Source: Chalciporus piperatus
Lineage: Eukaryota; Basidiomycota; Agaricomycetes; Boletales; Boletaceae
Assembly: GCA_038093975.1 (NCBI GenBank)
Contig: JBBPTG010000293.1
Coordinates: forward strand, 1 to 28,311
Direction: 5' to 3'
DNA length: 28,311 bases
The notes beneath the pieces were generated by a model. It did no database searches, was not told the origin of the DNA, and saw nothing but the letters and a program-made list of their open reading frames with translations. Of the stretch, positions 1 to 11,000 are shown piece by piece. The translations under genes were made by a program, and so were the position numbers. Every line of letters starts with the position of its first letter. The first letter of the stretch is position 1.

Positions 1-356
1 GAAATGATCAGGCGACTAGTCGGCTTGCTCGAGCTGAGTGGTGGCGTTGACGGGGCGAATGGAGACCATCGATGAGTCTAGGGCATATATGCTTGTTTAG
101 CAAGTCCAATGGGTTTTGCGAAGATGAAATATTTAATCATGGAGCTGATATGAGACCGTTTCGACCAGGTGTCCATCGGAAGCGTCCTTGAGATGCATGT
201 GATTGCCCACGTAGTCTGATGGACTGCTCGCTCGAAATTTGCAGAGACGACGTACCCAGGGCACCGTCATCTTATCGCTGGTCATCGCGGATGACGTCAA
301 TTGAAGTGTCACCAGGAATACGACAGATCGACTAAGGAGTGGAATGAATGACAGGA
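1..356. other. Left-edge segment with no supported gene
   Basis: This stretch lies downstream of the ATG14-like gene. A 75-codon minus-strand frame starts over that gene's stop codon and has a hydrophobic beginning, but it has no family signature and I treat it as chance. A short minus-strand frame starting near base 82 and stopping near base 25 might be the first exon of a neighbour outside the window. I cannot confirm it. Confidence 0.4.
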
Positions 357-1956
357 TCATCCAAAGTCGCCACCGTCATCTCCGAGAAAACCTCGAGCCC
401 CATCTTCATCCACAACCTCCCACCCTTCTTCCTCAGTGATCCTCTCCGGCCGATGACCTCTCGGAGACCGCGTGCTCGACCAGTGGTCCCCCGCATCACC
501 TTGCGATGTCCCAGTTCCAACAATCTGTCTCCTACCACGTGCTGGACTTGCCGTCGTGGCTTGAAGAACTTGCGCAAAGTCAAGAGGGAACGTAGGTGGC
601 GTAGGGTGCGGTAAAAATGGTGTCGTTTCATGGGATCGGCTATACGGTGCCCAGATTATCGATCAGTATTGGGTTGCGTACGAAAGAAAACGAGTTCTCC
701 ACTTACCGTCCCAATTCCCCACTGCAACAAACTGCCCAGAGGTTTCCGAGTGCATCCCCCGCCTGCGAGAGCGGTATATCCACGCCTTGGGTATGTGCAA
801 GGTAACAGACGTTATATAGCAGCATGGCAAATGCTGTAGTGAACGATACTTTTGGTTCCGTCGGGGGTGCAACGGTAGTTGAAGACGTAGATGTCAAAGC
901 CATGGGGGTCAAGGTTGGAGTGGACGAAGGTGAAGAAGTGGAAGACGATGTCGCTGTGAGATGCAACGGGTGTTTCGTTATGCATCTACGGAATGGGAAG
1001 CGAGATAAAGCGATGATTTCGCAAGGAAATTTGAACGCTTACTTGGCCCAACTGCCTGACTCTCCGCCCTTCCCGGCGCCGATCCGTGGTTGGCCAACCC
1101 CGAGCTTCTCTCCAGACCAGTCAATCTCAAAGGGCAGCTTGACGCCCAAGTAAAATGTGAGCAATCCCAGGAAATGAATTGCATGCGTAATCACGGCATT
1201 AATATGGTCTGGCGGATACCCTGGAGCCGTTTCGAACATGAGAAAATCGGCAGGTTAGTACAAACCTGACGATCTATAAAGATACATTGCGAAAGTGAGA
1301 ACGCACGTCTTATATCGCCAGGGACTGGAAGAATCAGATCTCCGATGGTCCATTCTCCTTTGGTTCCTGCTTTACCTCCAAGCGGGGGTCGCCCGCCAAC
1401 CTCGACCACATGAAATACCTCGACGAGCTCCTGGACGAGACCAGACCTAGCTCTGGATAGTGCTCCCGAAAGCGCATGCAGTTCCTGGGTCTCCTTCGCC
1501 GTTAAATTGTCTAACGGTGGCGCGGGCAGAAGACGCGCGGCAGAGAGGGTACGTCTACGGGCAGCCAGGGACTCGCGAAGCTGGCGAAGGCGCTCGCGCT
1601 CTGCGATATCATAAATGAGAGGCTATGATAGTCAACGATATACGCACTAGCATCGTTATCCTTCCTCAGCTTGGCCAAACCCTCTGCAAAGTCCTCGACT
1701 GTCTTTTGGTAACTTGCGACTGTGGCCCTCGTCACTCTCGCTCCCTCGATCCCTTTACACGCTCTTGAAGCCCTTGACACCTGTTCGTCACGATCTTTGG
1801 AGGCGTGGTGGGTCTGAATCCGGAAGTCGCGCAGACTTTCGGATGCATTGGTCAATGAGATGCGGAGGAGGCAGAACAGGAATGGACTGACTGATTCCGT
1901 AGACAGCTTTCGCAGTAGAATTGGCGTTGTCTCAGCTCACAATTCTTGCACTCCAT
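357..1956 (-). CDS. ATG14: ATG14/UVRAG-family autophagy PI3-kinase subunit
   Basis: Predicted subunit of the class III phosphatidylinositol 3-kinase (Vps34) complex, which starts autophagosome formation on membranes. Six exons, 1956-1892, 1835-1648, 1600-1307, 1220-1043, 985-707 and 639-357, sum to 1287 nt (428 residues). All introns are GT-AG, 47-86 nt, and the third contains a perfect TACTAAC branch site. The protein starts MECKNC and has the family's two CxxC pairs (Cys3/6 and Cys15/18, the second in FYCESC). A charged, coiled-coil-like stretch covers about residues 22-110. WTIGDLILPVP (about 170), YLGVKLPFEIDW (about 200) and FAMLLYNVCYLAHTQGVDIP (about 285) match conserved family blocks, and EEGWEVVDED lies near the end. 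An in-frame ATG at 2034 would add 26 residues, but homologues usually begin close to the first CxxC, so I chose 1956. UVRAG/Vps38 belongs to the same family; the N-terminal CxxC pairs favour ATG14. Confidence 0.88.
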
Positions 1957-2144
1957 GGCATTACGATCGAAGAAGTGTGCTACCTGTTGCAAGTTACCCT
2001 GAGTTGAACGAAGTCGCGGTGTAAGACTCTCCAAGGCTTTCGGTGGGATAGAGGCGGTTGCACAGCCACCGCCCCTGTTGCAGGCTCACATAAGCTTCAA
2101 CGAATGAACCCCATCTAGTCCGGCTTACTCCTCTTCGTCCAGCC
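1957..2144. promoter_or_regulatory. Divergent promoter region between ATG14 and Crinkler genes
   Basis: The start codons of the minus-strand ATG14-like gene and the plus-strand Crinkler gene are only 188 bases apart, so both promoters and 5' leaders must lie here or reach into the neighbouring gene. I see no clear TATA box. Confidence 0.5.
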
Positions 2145-4506
2145 ATGTCTGACCGGTCACTTTTTTATTATTGGGTACGCGGAACACTATTTCATAGTTG
2201 GAACGAGATCGAAGTCTCCCCGGAAACGACGATCGCTGAATTCAAAAAGCGCATCATTCAGCTCCATTCTGCCAGTGTCTCGGGCAGCATAAGCGTCTAT
2301 AAGGTCCCCGAAGATAAACCAGTACCTGGTGACGATGATTCTATCGAGAAAAACCTTGGTGCACTCTCAATCTCTATGCTGGGTACACCGTTGCTATCTG
2401 TGAAAAAGCTCTCAGATTACTTCGAGCAACCGATCCCGAAATGCCAACTCCACCTTGTCATTGGTATATGACATTTATGATGCAAGTTTGCGATGATCGT
2501 CATTTTCTACCTCCAGATTCATCTTTGTTCATTCGCTGCTGGTATCGAGGAACAGAGAGTGAAGCCTCCTTTATGGTCAAAGCCTCAATATGTGATCAGG
2601 TTGATTGGCTCAAGAATGCGATCGAGGCCAAGCTCCATGGGGTTCGTCTCGATGTACCCGCGAGTTTCATGAAGCTCTACAAGATCATGGGCACAGATGA
2701 TCTCCCCAAGTTTCTTGGTACTGCGGGAACGGGTCAGCTCTTGCATGGAGACCAGGTGCTGGACACGGTCTTTAACGATGTTCCTTTTTCCGCTACTCCA
2801 TGTGTTGTCATAGAGCCGCTCCGAGCCGATGAAGGTAAGCGAGCCGATGAAGGTAAGCAAGCCGTTCACCGGGCTGACTTGTACTCACCCACATTCACAG
2901 GTCTCTTTCGCAAAAGTAAACTTCATCCTGCTGACGGCCTCTTCCCAGACTCATCTTACTTGAAAGGGAAAACGAGTGATCTTGAAGATGCGGATTACGA
3001 TGTGATAGAGCTAGCGAAGCGCTCCAAACTCGCGACTGTTTCACCGTCAATAATATCGAGACCGTCAAATTACAGGAGGTTGTATGAAGACCCGCAGAAC
3101 CACATCATCGACCACCGTCATCTCTATGTGGAGCGGCCTTCTAGCAATGAACCGTCTTACCCCGACGACGAGCTCCCTCCTATCTCACTTCAATATGAAG
3201 GATTTGGCCACTTCCTCGACATCTTCTCTGGTCGCGAGGGTGTTCCGGGAATGGAGCACGTGTCATCTGCAAGACTGATGTCGGCTGTAGATGACTTCGC
3301 AGACCTCATGTCACAAACCTTCCCCGATGAAACCACCAGAAGGGATAGAGGCCTAACTGCTTTGAACGACATATTTTCCTCACGCACCGATATCTCCTGG
3401 CAGTTCATTCCAGCTATTGGTCACAAGAATATCATCTCGGAAGCCCACGCCCTGGGCCTCGGAGCACACAATGCACCCTATTGCGTCATCAAGTTTAAAG
3501 ATGAACGGGGCGGTGTCTCGTCTATTCCGTATGTTCAAATGACCAGTGAATTTGCCCACTTTATCCAAGGAGCGTTGGCAAATCCTTCTTTTGTCAAATT
3601 GATCAAAGGTTGGAACGTTCCATGCCTTGGGCTTACCATTGTCGGTACGTTGGTACCACATCTGCACCTCACCTCACCTACAGCTGACAGTCGCTGTTAG
3701 GCCAGCGCGTCACGTTTTATGCCATCATCTATTTTGGTCGATGGCGGGTTGTTAGCATCACCCCCGGACTGTCGTGTATTTCGGGGTCAGGTCAAGGAGC
3801 AGACCGCATCTCACTCTACGCTGCGTTCAAAGCGGCCTCTGTCTTCCTCGCTCACGTCACAAAAGACGTCACGACACTGGTTCGCAACCCCCCTTTGGAG
3901 ATCCGAGGGAGCCGTGTTCTACCTCGTATTTCCAGCCTTGGCCATCCTCACTCTCGCACTCGCGTTGAATTCGAAATTCACGCTCGGATTTACCACGACA
4001 AAACTACCGATAGGGAACTCTACCTTGCCCAGACGATTGACAAGAAAGTGATCGCTGTCAAGTTTTCACGCTGTTACTCGTTCGAGCTGCACACGTTTTG
4101 TGCGGATCGCGGATGCGCGCCTGCTGTTCTTGGCTTTGAGAGGCTCCCCGGAGGCTTTTTCGGCATAGCGATGGAGTTTGTCGAGCCTGCTTTCCAGCTC
4201 ACACAATCTCCGTACGTCGAAAAACGCGGGGAATGGGTAAAGCAGTTGCGGGAACTCGTTGAAGCTTTCCACGATCAGGACCTCGTTCATGGGGACCTAC
4301 GGAGCCCGAACATCATCTCCGATGGAAACAAGATAATGATCATCGACTTTGATTGGGCAGGGAAGTTGGGGGAGGTATCTTACCCGGACGATTTCCTTAA
4401 TCCCGAGCTGACGGACGGGCGGGACAGTAAGGATAGGAAGATCACCAAGGGTGATGATCTCCGGGTTTTGGACAGGACATTGAAGAGTGTCCTGTTGGAT
4501 GTGTAG
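2145..4506 (+). CDS. Crinkler (CRN)-type protein: two ubiquitin-like headers plus kinase-like domain
   Basis: Four exons, 2145-2463, 2517-2852, 2901-3644 and 3701-4506, give 2205 nt (734 residues); a duplicated donor allows a 728-residue form. Residues about 3-105 and 108-205 are two successive copies of a Crinkler-header-like fold. Each opens with an aromatic/Arg-Gly strand (FYYWVRG, FIRCWYRG), then a K-rich helix, then an SVYKV/KLYKI strand. The C-terminal third is protein-kinase-like: AVKF with Lys about 587, Glu in SFELHTFC, HGDLRSPN with the catalytic Asp about 665, and IDFDWAG (a DFG equivalent) about 682. All key residues are present, so activity is possible. The linking segment (about 220-465) is a family-typical region I cannot assign. 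There is no signal peptide. In the CR/CRN literature headers are joined to variable enzymatic ends, including kinases, and proposed to act in conflict or as effectors; the role in this organism is inference. Confidence 0.8.
2823..2858 (+). repeat. 18-bp perfect tandem duplication carrying a 5' splice site
   Basis: The unit GAGCCGATGAAGGTAAGC occurs at 2823-2840 and again, unchanged, at 2841-2858. Each copy holds a strong donor (AAG|GTAAGC), and both are in the same phase relative to the acceptor ending at 2900. The upstream donor makes a 66-base intron and the downstream one a 48-base intron. They differ by six residues with no frame change. Confidence 0.9.
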
Positions 4507-5011
4507 GAGTTTGGTGATGTCGAAGAACGTCAAGAAGTGCTTGATTTGCATATTCATGGTAACGCTTTAGGTTTTTGCTGGTCCCGACGATATGTATTAT
4601 GGACTTAGCGACTGTACTGCCACCTTCGTCTTGCTGTCGAGTACAGAGTCAGAGTCTGTCAGAGACTCAGAGTGCTTCATCCCAGACTCCAAAGTGCCGA
4701 GAACTAACCAAAGAAACGAACAGATATTTTCACCTTGACCTTGACCTTGACAATACTTTCGTTGAAACTGTGAAGTCTGACAAGTGAGTACTGTACTAGT
4801 ATATCGGGTTATCATCACATCGATTCTTCAGGCCTATGAACAAGCAAGTTATTCTCGTCATCGGCACACCCTTGCCCACCGAATTCTGTCTTTCTCGGAA
4901 GGATGCACGCGCGGGCCAAAGCGAGGTCAATAACTTACGATAGCTCAAAACTGACGGTCAGAACTGAGGACTGCTCGCCCATCTCATCTCTGCAAGTTCC
5001 TGCCAACCAAG
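4507..5011. other. Intergenic region between Crinkler gene and orphan gene
   Basis: No gene is seen. It holds the Crinkler 3' flank and the orphan gene's promoter. Small sequence oddities are a short inverted repeat (GAGTCT, 5-base spacer, AGACTC; 4652-4668) and three copies of CCTTGA at 4733-4750. Neither has a recognised function. Confidence 0.6.
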
Positions 5012-6305
5012 ATGGTTCATACTACTAGTCGTTCGGGCGCAGACGACGACGACGACGCTCAGTCTCTTCCATCTATCGAGGCGATCGAAGCAGGGATCGA
5101 GGCTAGCGAGTCAGATTCCACGATAGGCGACTCGGACTTGAAGATAGATCAAGGCGATGATGTCGCAGTGTGCGTATGCTATCTCTAATTGATCGATGAT
5201 CGCTCACGCACCGTAGACATGGACGCGAGGCTGAGGAAGTCGAACGAGATGTTGTACCAAAAAAACGAACCTTTACCGAACTTGACTCCGATCATGAAGA
5301 CGATATACGACACGGTGAGTCCGTTGTAACTTTTTACCCGACTAGCACATGACCATTTCGAAGAAAATACAGAGGATTCAAACTCGAACGCCGTGCTACC
5401 AACTCAGCCGAGGCCTGACAGGTCCGCCGACGGGAATACCGCGGTGATGCTCGGTGCTAGCACCAGGTAATTTGCGAACCGTGACGGAGTGTCGATCCTT
5501 GCTGATGCTCATCCATCCAGCGGCGATGGCTCGAAAACCAACGAGCGAGCACCTCTCACCAAGAAAGAAATCGATCTCGTCAAGAAAGCTTGTCCAACCG
5601 AGTGGCTTCGTAAAGGCATGGATTACATGACCTCCATCGACTCTGCCGGGCTCATAGCGCGCGTCGTCCGCCTCTGGGTTCGCATCCAAGAGCACACCGG
5701 GTGGGCTATCCCGGTCGGTAGACACGGGGTACGCGAAACGATCATCTTTCTTGTCAGTTTACTGATCACGACCGCTCGTCGCACAGACGCCGACCGCGCA
5801 TACGTTGCCATATACCCATCGTCCTCCCATCTACTCCCCTTGGATGAAAGGTCACCGCAACCCGAAAAATCTGCCGTCGCTTAAGTTCGACGTGGACACA
5901 TTCATCCCTCAGTTTCGACGCTGGTGGTCGTCCTTTCAGCCAGAATGGCGTCGCGCGGGCGTGAAATGGCCTCTTCGGCGCGACGATGCCTTGTCCAATG
6001 ATTGGCGTGCCGTTGCGCGAGGCGGGCCGAACGGTCTGTATTTGATCACGCTGGGGCTCGCGTGGCAGGTCGCGTTTACCGCGGAGGATGACACGAGCCG
6101 TCAGATGGTTCAGGATCATATCGACGACGTTGAATGGGCGTACGAGAGGATCTTGGATACACTTACTAGACTCCCCCCGCTCGCTGACTCGGAGACCGAG
6201 AAGCCGATCAAGCAAGTCAAACGGGGCAAAGACTCGGATAGTAAACCATCGGTTCGTTGCGAGAACTGCGGTTGCACTGGCGCGTGCAAGCGACGTCGTA
6301 AATAA
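5012..6305 (+). CDS. Orphan five-exon protein, acidic N-terminus, Trp-rich C-terminal domain
   Basis: Exons 5012-5169, 5217-5314, 5373-5466, 5521-5728 and 5787-6305 sum to 1077 nt (358 residues). All four introns are 47-58 bases with GT-AG ends. The start at 5012 is the first ATG in frame. The first 120 residues are acidic and Ser-rich, with an Asp run near residue 11 and a basic PKKR patch before TFTELDSD. A predicted ordered part follows, and the C-terminal 170 residues contain a Trp/Arg-rich block (FRRWWSSFQPEWR, then NDWRAV and GPNGLYLITLGLAWQV). The tail has four Cys in a short span and a basic end (CKRRRK). The basic patches suggest nuclear location, which is inference. I do not recognise the family. 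Consistent codon phase across four introns argues for a real gene. Confidence 0.7.
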
Positions 6306-6607
6306 GCATAGGAATACTTGTACTTGTATTGTCAACTACGCAAACGGATATGTGGTCGTGGTGTAGAATTACATGGTGTTTTCTGTCATCCACTGTACTG
6401 TATACTGCATCTTACAGGAATTACGTACGAACGTTGCTCGAACAACGGGGTGACGGTTGGTTGATTAATCATTCTACTGGGTCGATCTCTAGGTCCATGG
6501 ATGATACCAGTTATCGGAGGCTCACCCACGTACTTTGAAGAAGAGGGGTTAGAAAACAGAGCGACTTGACGAGAGAGATCGTTGCTTACCATGCTGCGAA
6601 CTAGTCC
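6306..6607. other. Short region between convergent 3' ends
   Basis: The orphan gene and the lectin gene end tail-to-tail here. No gene is seen; it probably holds both 3' untranslated ends. Confidence 0.6.
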
Positions 6608-7438
6608 TCAGTTAAATGCAATGATGCTTACACCAGCGTAAGAAAGGATCGTGTCACCCCATGAATCGATGTGGCAGACTAGACCTGTCTTCGAGACCTC
6701 ATCAACATAAGCGTTGACGCGAAGATTATCCGAACATTCAATGTCAAACGAGTTCAAGGCGACGAAAACAGAGGGCTTCTTCCAAAACTTGACAGTGTCG
6801 AACGTGACAAACTTGCTCTCTTTGCGCTCCGCCCGTTTCCAGGGAGGAAGGTCCGTCGTGTTGACGGACGTGCTGAAGATGTGATCGCTATCGCTTGGAT
6901 GGGCGATCCAGCAAGCCTGAGCGGTGTGAAGAATCCCGTCCCCCCAGGTCTCTATGCTGAGCGTGAACCCGTTCACATCGATGTCTGTAGCGGTGGTTAC
7001 GAGGCGCCAGTCGCAGTCATATTGGAGATCAATATAGTTGAAGAAGACGACGACATTGGGAGGAGTGGAGAACGGGCGCTCGAAGGCTATGCGCACGGAA
7101 GCGGGGTCGCCAGGATTGGCCCAGAGGTTGCGCATGTGTTCCCCCGTGAGGATCTCTGAATCTCCGGTTCCGAGGGCGAGTACATGGACGATGCCTTGAA
7201 AGACAATGCTTCCAGCCCAGGTCGTGATATGGCAGCCAGCTGAGGACTTGGTGACATTCTCGATCGTTGACTTTACGCGAATATTGGCGCCCTGATATAG
7301 ATCTAACAGACGGAGGCCGTGGGCGATACGAGGATGAGAGACGAATGCACGAGGGAAGTACAATGTGGTCTGAGTGTCAGGCTTTGGGAGGGACCAGTGA
7401 TGGTCACTCGAGGTGTCGAATTCGCAGAGGATGGGCAT
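6608..7438 (-). CDS. Tandem three-repeat H-type lectin protein
   Basis: A single uninterrupted frame of 276 residues without a signal peptide or membrane segment, so probably cytoplasmic. Three repeats of the H-type lectin fold cover about residues 25-90, 110-180 and 205-275. Each has the pattern of an aromatic-rich first strand (IAFERPF, VTFDTVKF), a pP-V-V strand (PPNVVVFFNYID, KPSVFVALNSFD), an Arg-containing strand (NIRVKST, WRLVTTA, NLRVNAY) and a Trp strand (ITTWAGS, IETWGDG, IDSWGDT). H-type lectins bind N-acetylgalactosamine-type sugars, and several fungal cytoplasmic lectins serve in defence against nematodes and insects. The sugar and role of this one are inference. It is divergent from the WD40-TPR-HET gene, which could mean shared control. 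Confidence 0.8.
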   Translation of the reverse strand: MPILCEFDTSSDHHWSLPKPDTQTTLYFPRAFVSHPRIAHGLRLLDLYQGANIRVKSTIENVTKSSAGCHITTWAGSIVFQGIVHVLALGTGDSEILTGEHMRNLWANPGDPASVRIAFERPFSTPPNVVVFFNYIDLQYDCDWRLVTTATDIDVNGFTLSIETWGDGILHTAQACWIAHPSDSDHIFSTSVNTTDLPPWKRAERKESKFVTFDTVKFWKKPSVFVALNSFDIECSDNLRVNAYVDEVSKTGLVCHIDSWGDTILSYAGVSIIAFN

Positions 7439-8029
7439 GGGATAAGTTGGCTGTGGAGGGTTTTGCAGCGCAGTTTATCAGTGAGCTAATTGAAGATTGC
7501 GCCCAGAATCGTTTCGCTGTGTTCCCTCTTCACCCTGGTGTGTCAACCCTGTTCAAGTGTTAGAGAGCTTTCAAGTCGACACACTTAGCACAAGGTGGGC
7601 CAGTCCCGATTCTCACCTCGAACCCTGTCACTGACAGTGATGGATTTAATTATTCGATTGAATTCGATGCTAACACAACCGATTCGATGTCCGGGTCGCG
7701 GGTATCTGTAGGGTGTAGTGATGTGAGCCAGAGCGCACGATCATGAAAATCGAATTGTTTACAGGGCTCTGCTAGTTCGTGTTTCGCGCTGGCACGCACT
7801 CCAAGCTGGGTCTGGGCCATGGACAATGTTGCGCCCATGGGCCATGACCCTGTTCCTGTTACCTAATGATAAGGATCATCATGATCGATATCTGCCCTGA
7901 GAAACGCTGGGAGCCTTCGTGCGAATAGCCCTGCGAAACCTATTCACGCTGGGGGAGCTGTGCCGGAAGACACATTATTCCATCGTCCCGAATACTGCGA
8001 AGAGCTTCCTGCAACTCACCGGTTGCGAT
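7439..8029. promoter_or_regulatory. Bidirectional promoter region between lectin and WD40-TPR-HET genes
   Basis: These 591 bases separate two divergent start codons. No gene is supported: one plus-strand frame enters the HET gene's first exon in phase but has no ATG upstream of 8030. An 8-base direct repeat, GGGCCATG, occurs at 7814-7821 and 7839-7846, the second overlapping a CCCATGGG palindrome. It could be a regulator site, but this is speculative. Confidence 0.45.
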
Positions 8030-11000
8030 ATGTCGGCGAGGACGACGAGTAAGTGCAAGTTGTTAGGAAGCACGAGGCTGCCTGACGAGCTGATTCTGTC
8101 GGTGCAAAAGCTGTTGAAAATACAAGCCGGAGTGGCATTCACTCTGTTTCCTTTACCTTCGATGGAAGCGCTGTCGTTGCCGGTGATTCTAGCGATGAGA
8201 TTCGACGGTGGAACGTAGCCGATGCTCGGCAGGCCGGACCTGCGATGAAGGCGAACGGTGCTGTCTACAGCGCTGTCGTGTCTAGAAACGGGCGTTGGAT
8301 TGTCACTGGAGACTTGGGAAACAAGGTGGCGGTCTGGAGTGCAACCACTCACGAAAAGGTGTTGGAAATTGACGAGCACACCGATTACGTGAGGACAGTC
8401 GACATCGCGAGCGACTCGTCGCGGTTTGCCTCTGGATCCGACGATGGGACAGTTCGAATCTTCAACATCGCGACAGGACGACGACTCATTCCACCCCTCG
8501 ACCACGAAGACGTGATAGCTGGTGTCAATTTCTCTGGAAATGGGGGAAGAATCGCCACCGCTACCTATGGCGCCTCCGTTCGGGTCTACGATTCGCACAC
8601 CGGCGACCAGCTGTTCGACATCCAGCTTCATGTCAAGATCAGCGGAATCTCACCGCTTGCCTGGTCCTCTGACAACCAGAGCCTCTTCTTTGTCTCCCCC
8701 GGCAAAATCACTTTTCTCGATACAGTCACCTTCGCACACTCAGAGTGGTCAACACACAACAACGACTGTCTTGCATCCATCGTAACCAACGGAAAATTCA
8801 TAGCTTGTTCTGCAGGCCCATCGGTGTCGTTCTGGGATGCAGCCTCACACAAGCAAATCGGTCCCATACTCGAACATAACGCCGACATTGAATGTGTTGC
8901 CCTCCCTCTCGACTCAAGGTATCTCGCGTGCGGACACGGGGAGCGAATTGCGGTTCACTGCTTGACCGATATCCTTCCCAATACCTATTTCAACGAACAG
9001 GTAAGTGTTTGTAACTCATGATGCTGCTGGCTTCGACGAGTCAACGACATATTCATCACTCATTCCGCGTGTTAGATATTCATTGCACCTCACGTTCCGC
9101 TCATGGAAGTGAGTGACGCTGCGCTCGAATCATGGATAAAAAACGAGTTCCCAGCTGGGAACACGGAAGCAATAATCTCACAAGAGATCACACGATCTTT
9201 GGACCCAAGCCACCATGCGCTTGCAAATCGCGCTCTGGTGCGTGCACGACTATGCCAGTGGAGTGCAGCGTTGGAGGACGCCAAGATGGTGGGCTTCGAT
9301 CATCTGCCTTTGTACCCATATTGATGGATGTCTTTGTGAAGTCACTACGGATCCAGTCGTCGCCGATTGGTCATATTGCAATGGCCATTGCACGACACGG
9401 ACAAGGCGATGAAGAAGGTGCATTGCGTGCGTTTGATCTCGCATTCCGTGATTGTGATCCGAAAGACATCGAGTTTCTGTTGCTCCTGAAGGTAGGGGTA
9501 CGCAGTGCAAGGAACTGGGAGTTCATTGACAACTTACACCCGTTTCGCTCAGTCTATTATTTTGTTTCAGTACGGAAAGCATGAAGACGCCATACTGCGC
9601 ATACATGACCTCATTGCTACTGCAAACGACAGAGAGGCGTATTGCTTCATGCAGGTATATGCGTCGCGTGACCTTGAATGATGTATCGTTGATGACACCT
9701 TCAATAGGTACTTGGAAGTATGTATTTGAAGAAAGGAGAGACTCTGGGCGCGAAGGAGTGGTTCGAGCATGCTAGGCATATAGCCCCATCCAACAAACAA
9801 TGTCCTAATTTAACAACGATCTTGCTGGTGAGTTATTGCGACATTATCTTGCGCGCCATAGTGACCCGATGTGAAAGATATTTGGTAGAAGCTTCGAAGG
9901 CCCGGACTTGACTGATCAACAACAACTATGTGAAAATTTGTATACAGAGGGTCATGTGAAGGAGGCTGCAGAGATGCTTCTGAGCATGCGGCAGGCACTA
10001 ACGGCAGAAATAACGTCGAATCTACCAATGATGGATTGGTTCAACAGTGAGTGCAAATGTTACCTGGTCGTCTTAATAACGAGCTGTCGCCAGGTTTCGC
10101 CGAAAAGTGTATCGCGAGGCTAGAGCTTATGGGAGATGAAGCATATTCCTCCGAGAGATACAGCAATGCTATCCTGCAGTACTCAGCTGCGTTGTCGTTG
10201 GAACCTCCGAGCCCGGCCGGCATTCTTGTCAAACGGAGCGTGACTCGCTCAGCAATGGAAATGTGGGAGGAGGCCTTACAAGATGCGGATGAGGTTTGGT
10301 ACTGTCGTTATTGAATTCGATCGTACTGATCTCCCGACCCAGTTGATCAGGATTGACCAAAATAACCATCTGGGCTATCAGCAAAGACATGCAGCACTTT
10401 ACGGTGCGCATCGGTATGAAGAAGCAACCGACGCGTTCAGGACGATGCTTGCCTTGATCGAACGATGCCATGATCTCAATATTCGTCGTGAGTGTCTTCT
10501 GTGCGGGTCTCGAAGGATATTAACTCGCATCATACAGTACTTCGCAAAAAGTACATTTCACCCTCGCAAACGACTGCCAGGATCGATGGAATCGTTCGGT
10601 CGATATTCAAGATTTCTCCCCTCGTCCTCATCGATGTCAACACCGGTCGCCTCTGTGATGGTGCGGAGCGCATGCGCATATTCAAATCGGACCCGACATT
10701 CAAAGAGCTCGTCTCCTCAATGACTACGGAGGTAGACGAGGCTCGCATCATACAAGTTGTTTCCAAATTCTTCGGATATGCGATGCTCTCCCACGTTTGG
10801 GAGGGCAAGGAGCCAACATTCCAGGACGTCAATCTCGTCCAGTCTATACATGATCTGGAGAAGAAGCCTCTGAGCGACAAGATAAGGAGGTTCTGTGAGG
10901 AGGCTCGTAAACTAGGTCACCGCTGGGCCTGGGCGGACACCTGTTGCATAGACAAGACTACGAGCTCGATCCTGACCCAGTCCTTGACGTCGATGCACAA

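Noticed and set aside
7919..8218. Plus-strand 99-codon frame taken as a separate gene
   Set aside because: It contains the true first exon start (8030) but then runs through an intron; splicing 8048 to 8111 leads into the WD40 frame. There is no ATG before 8030.
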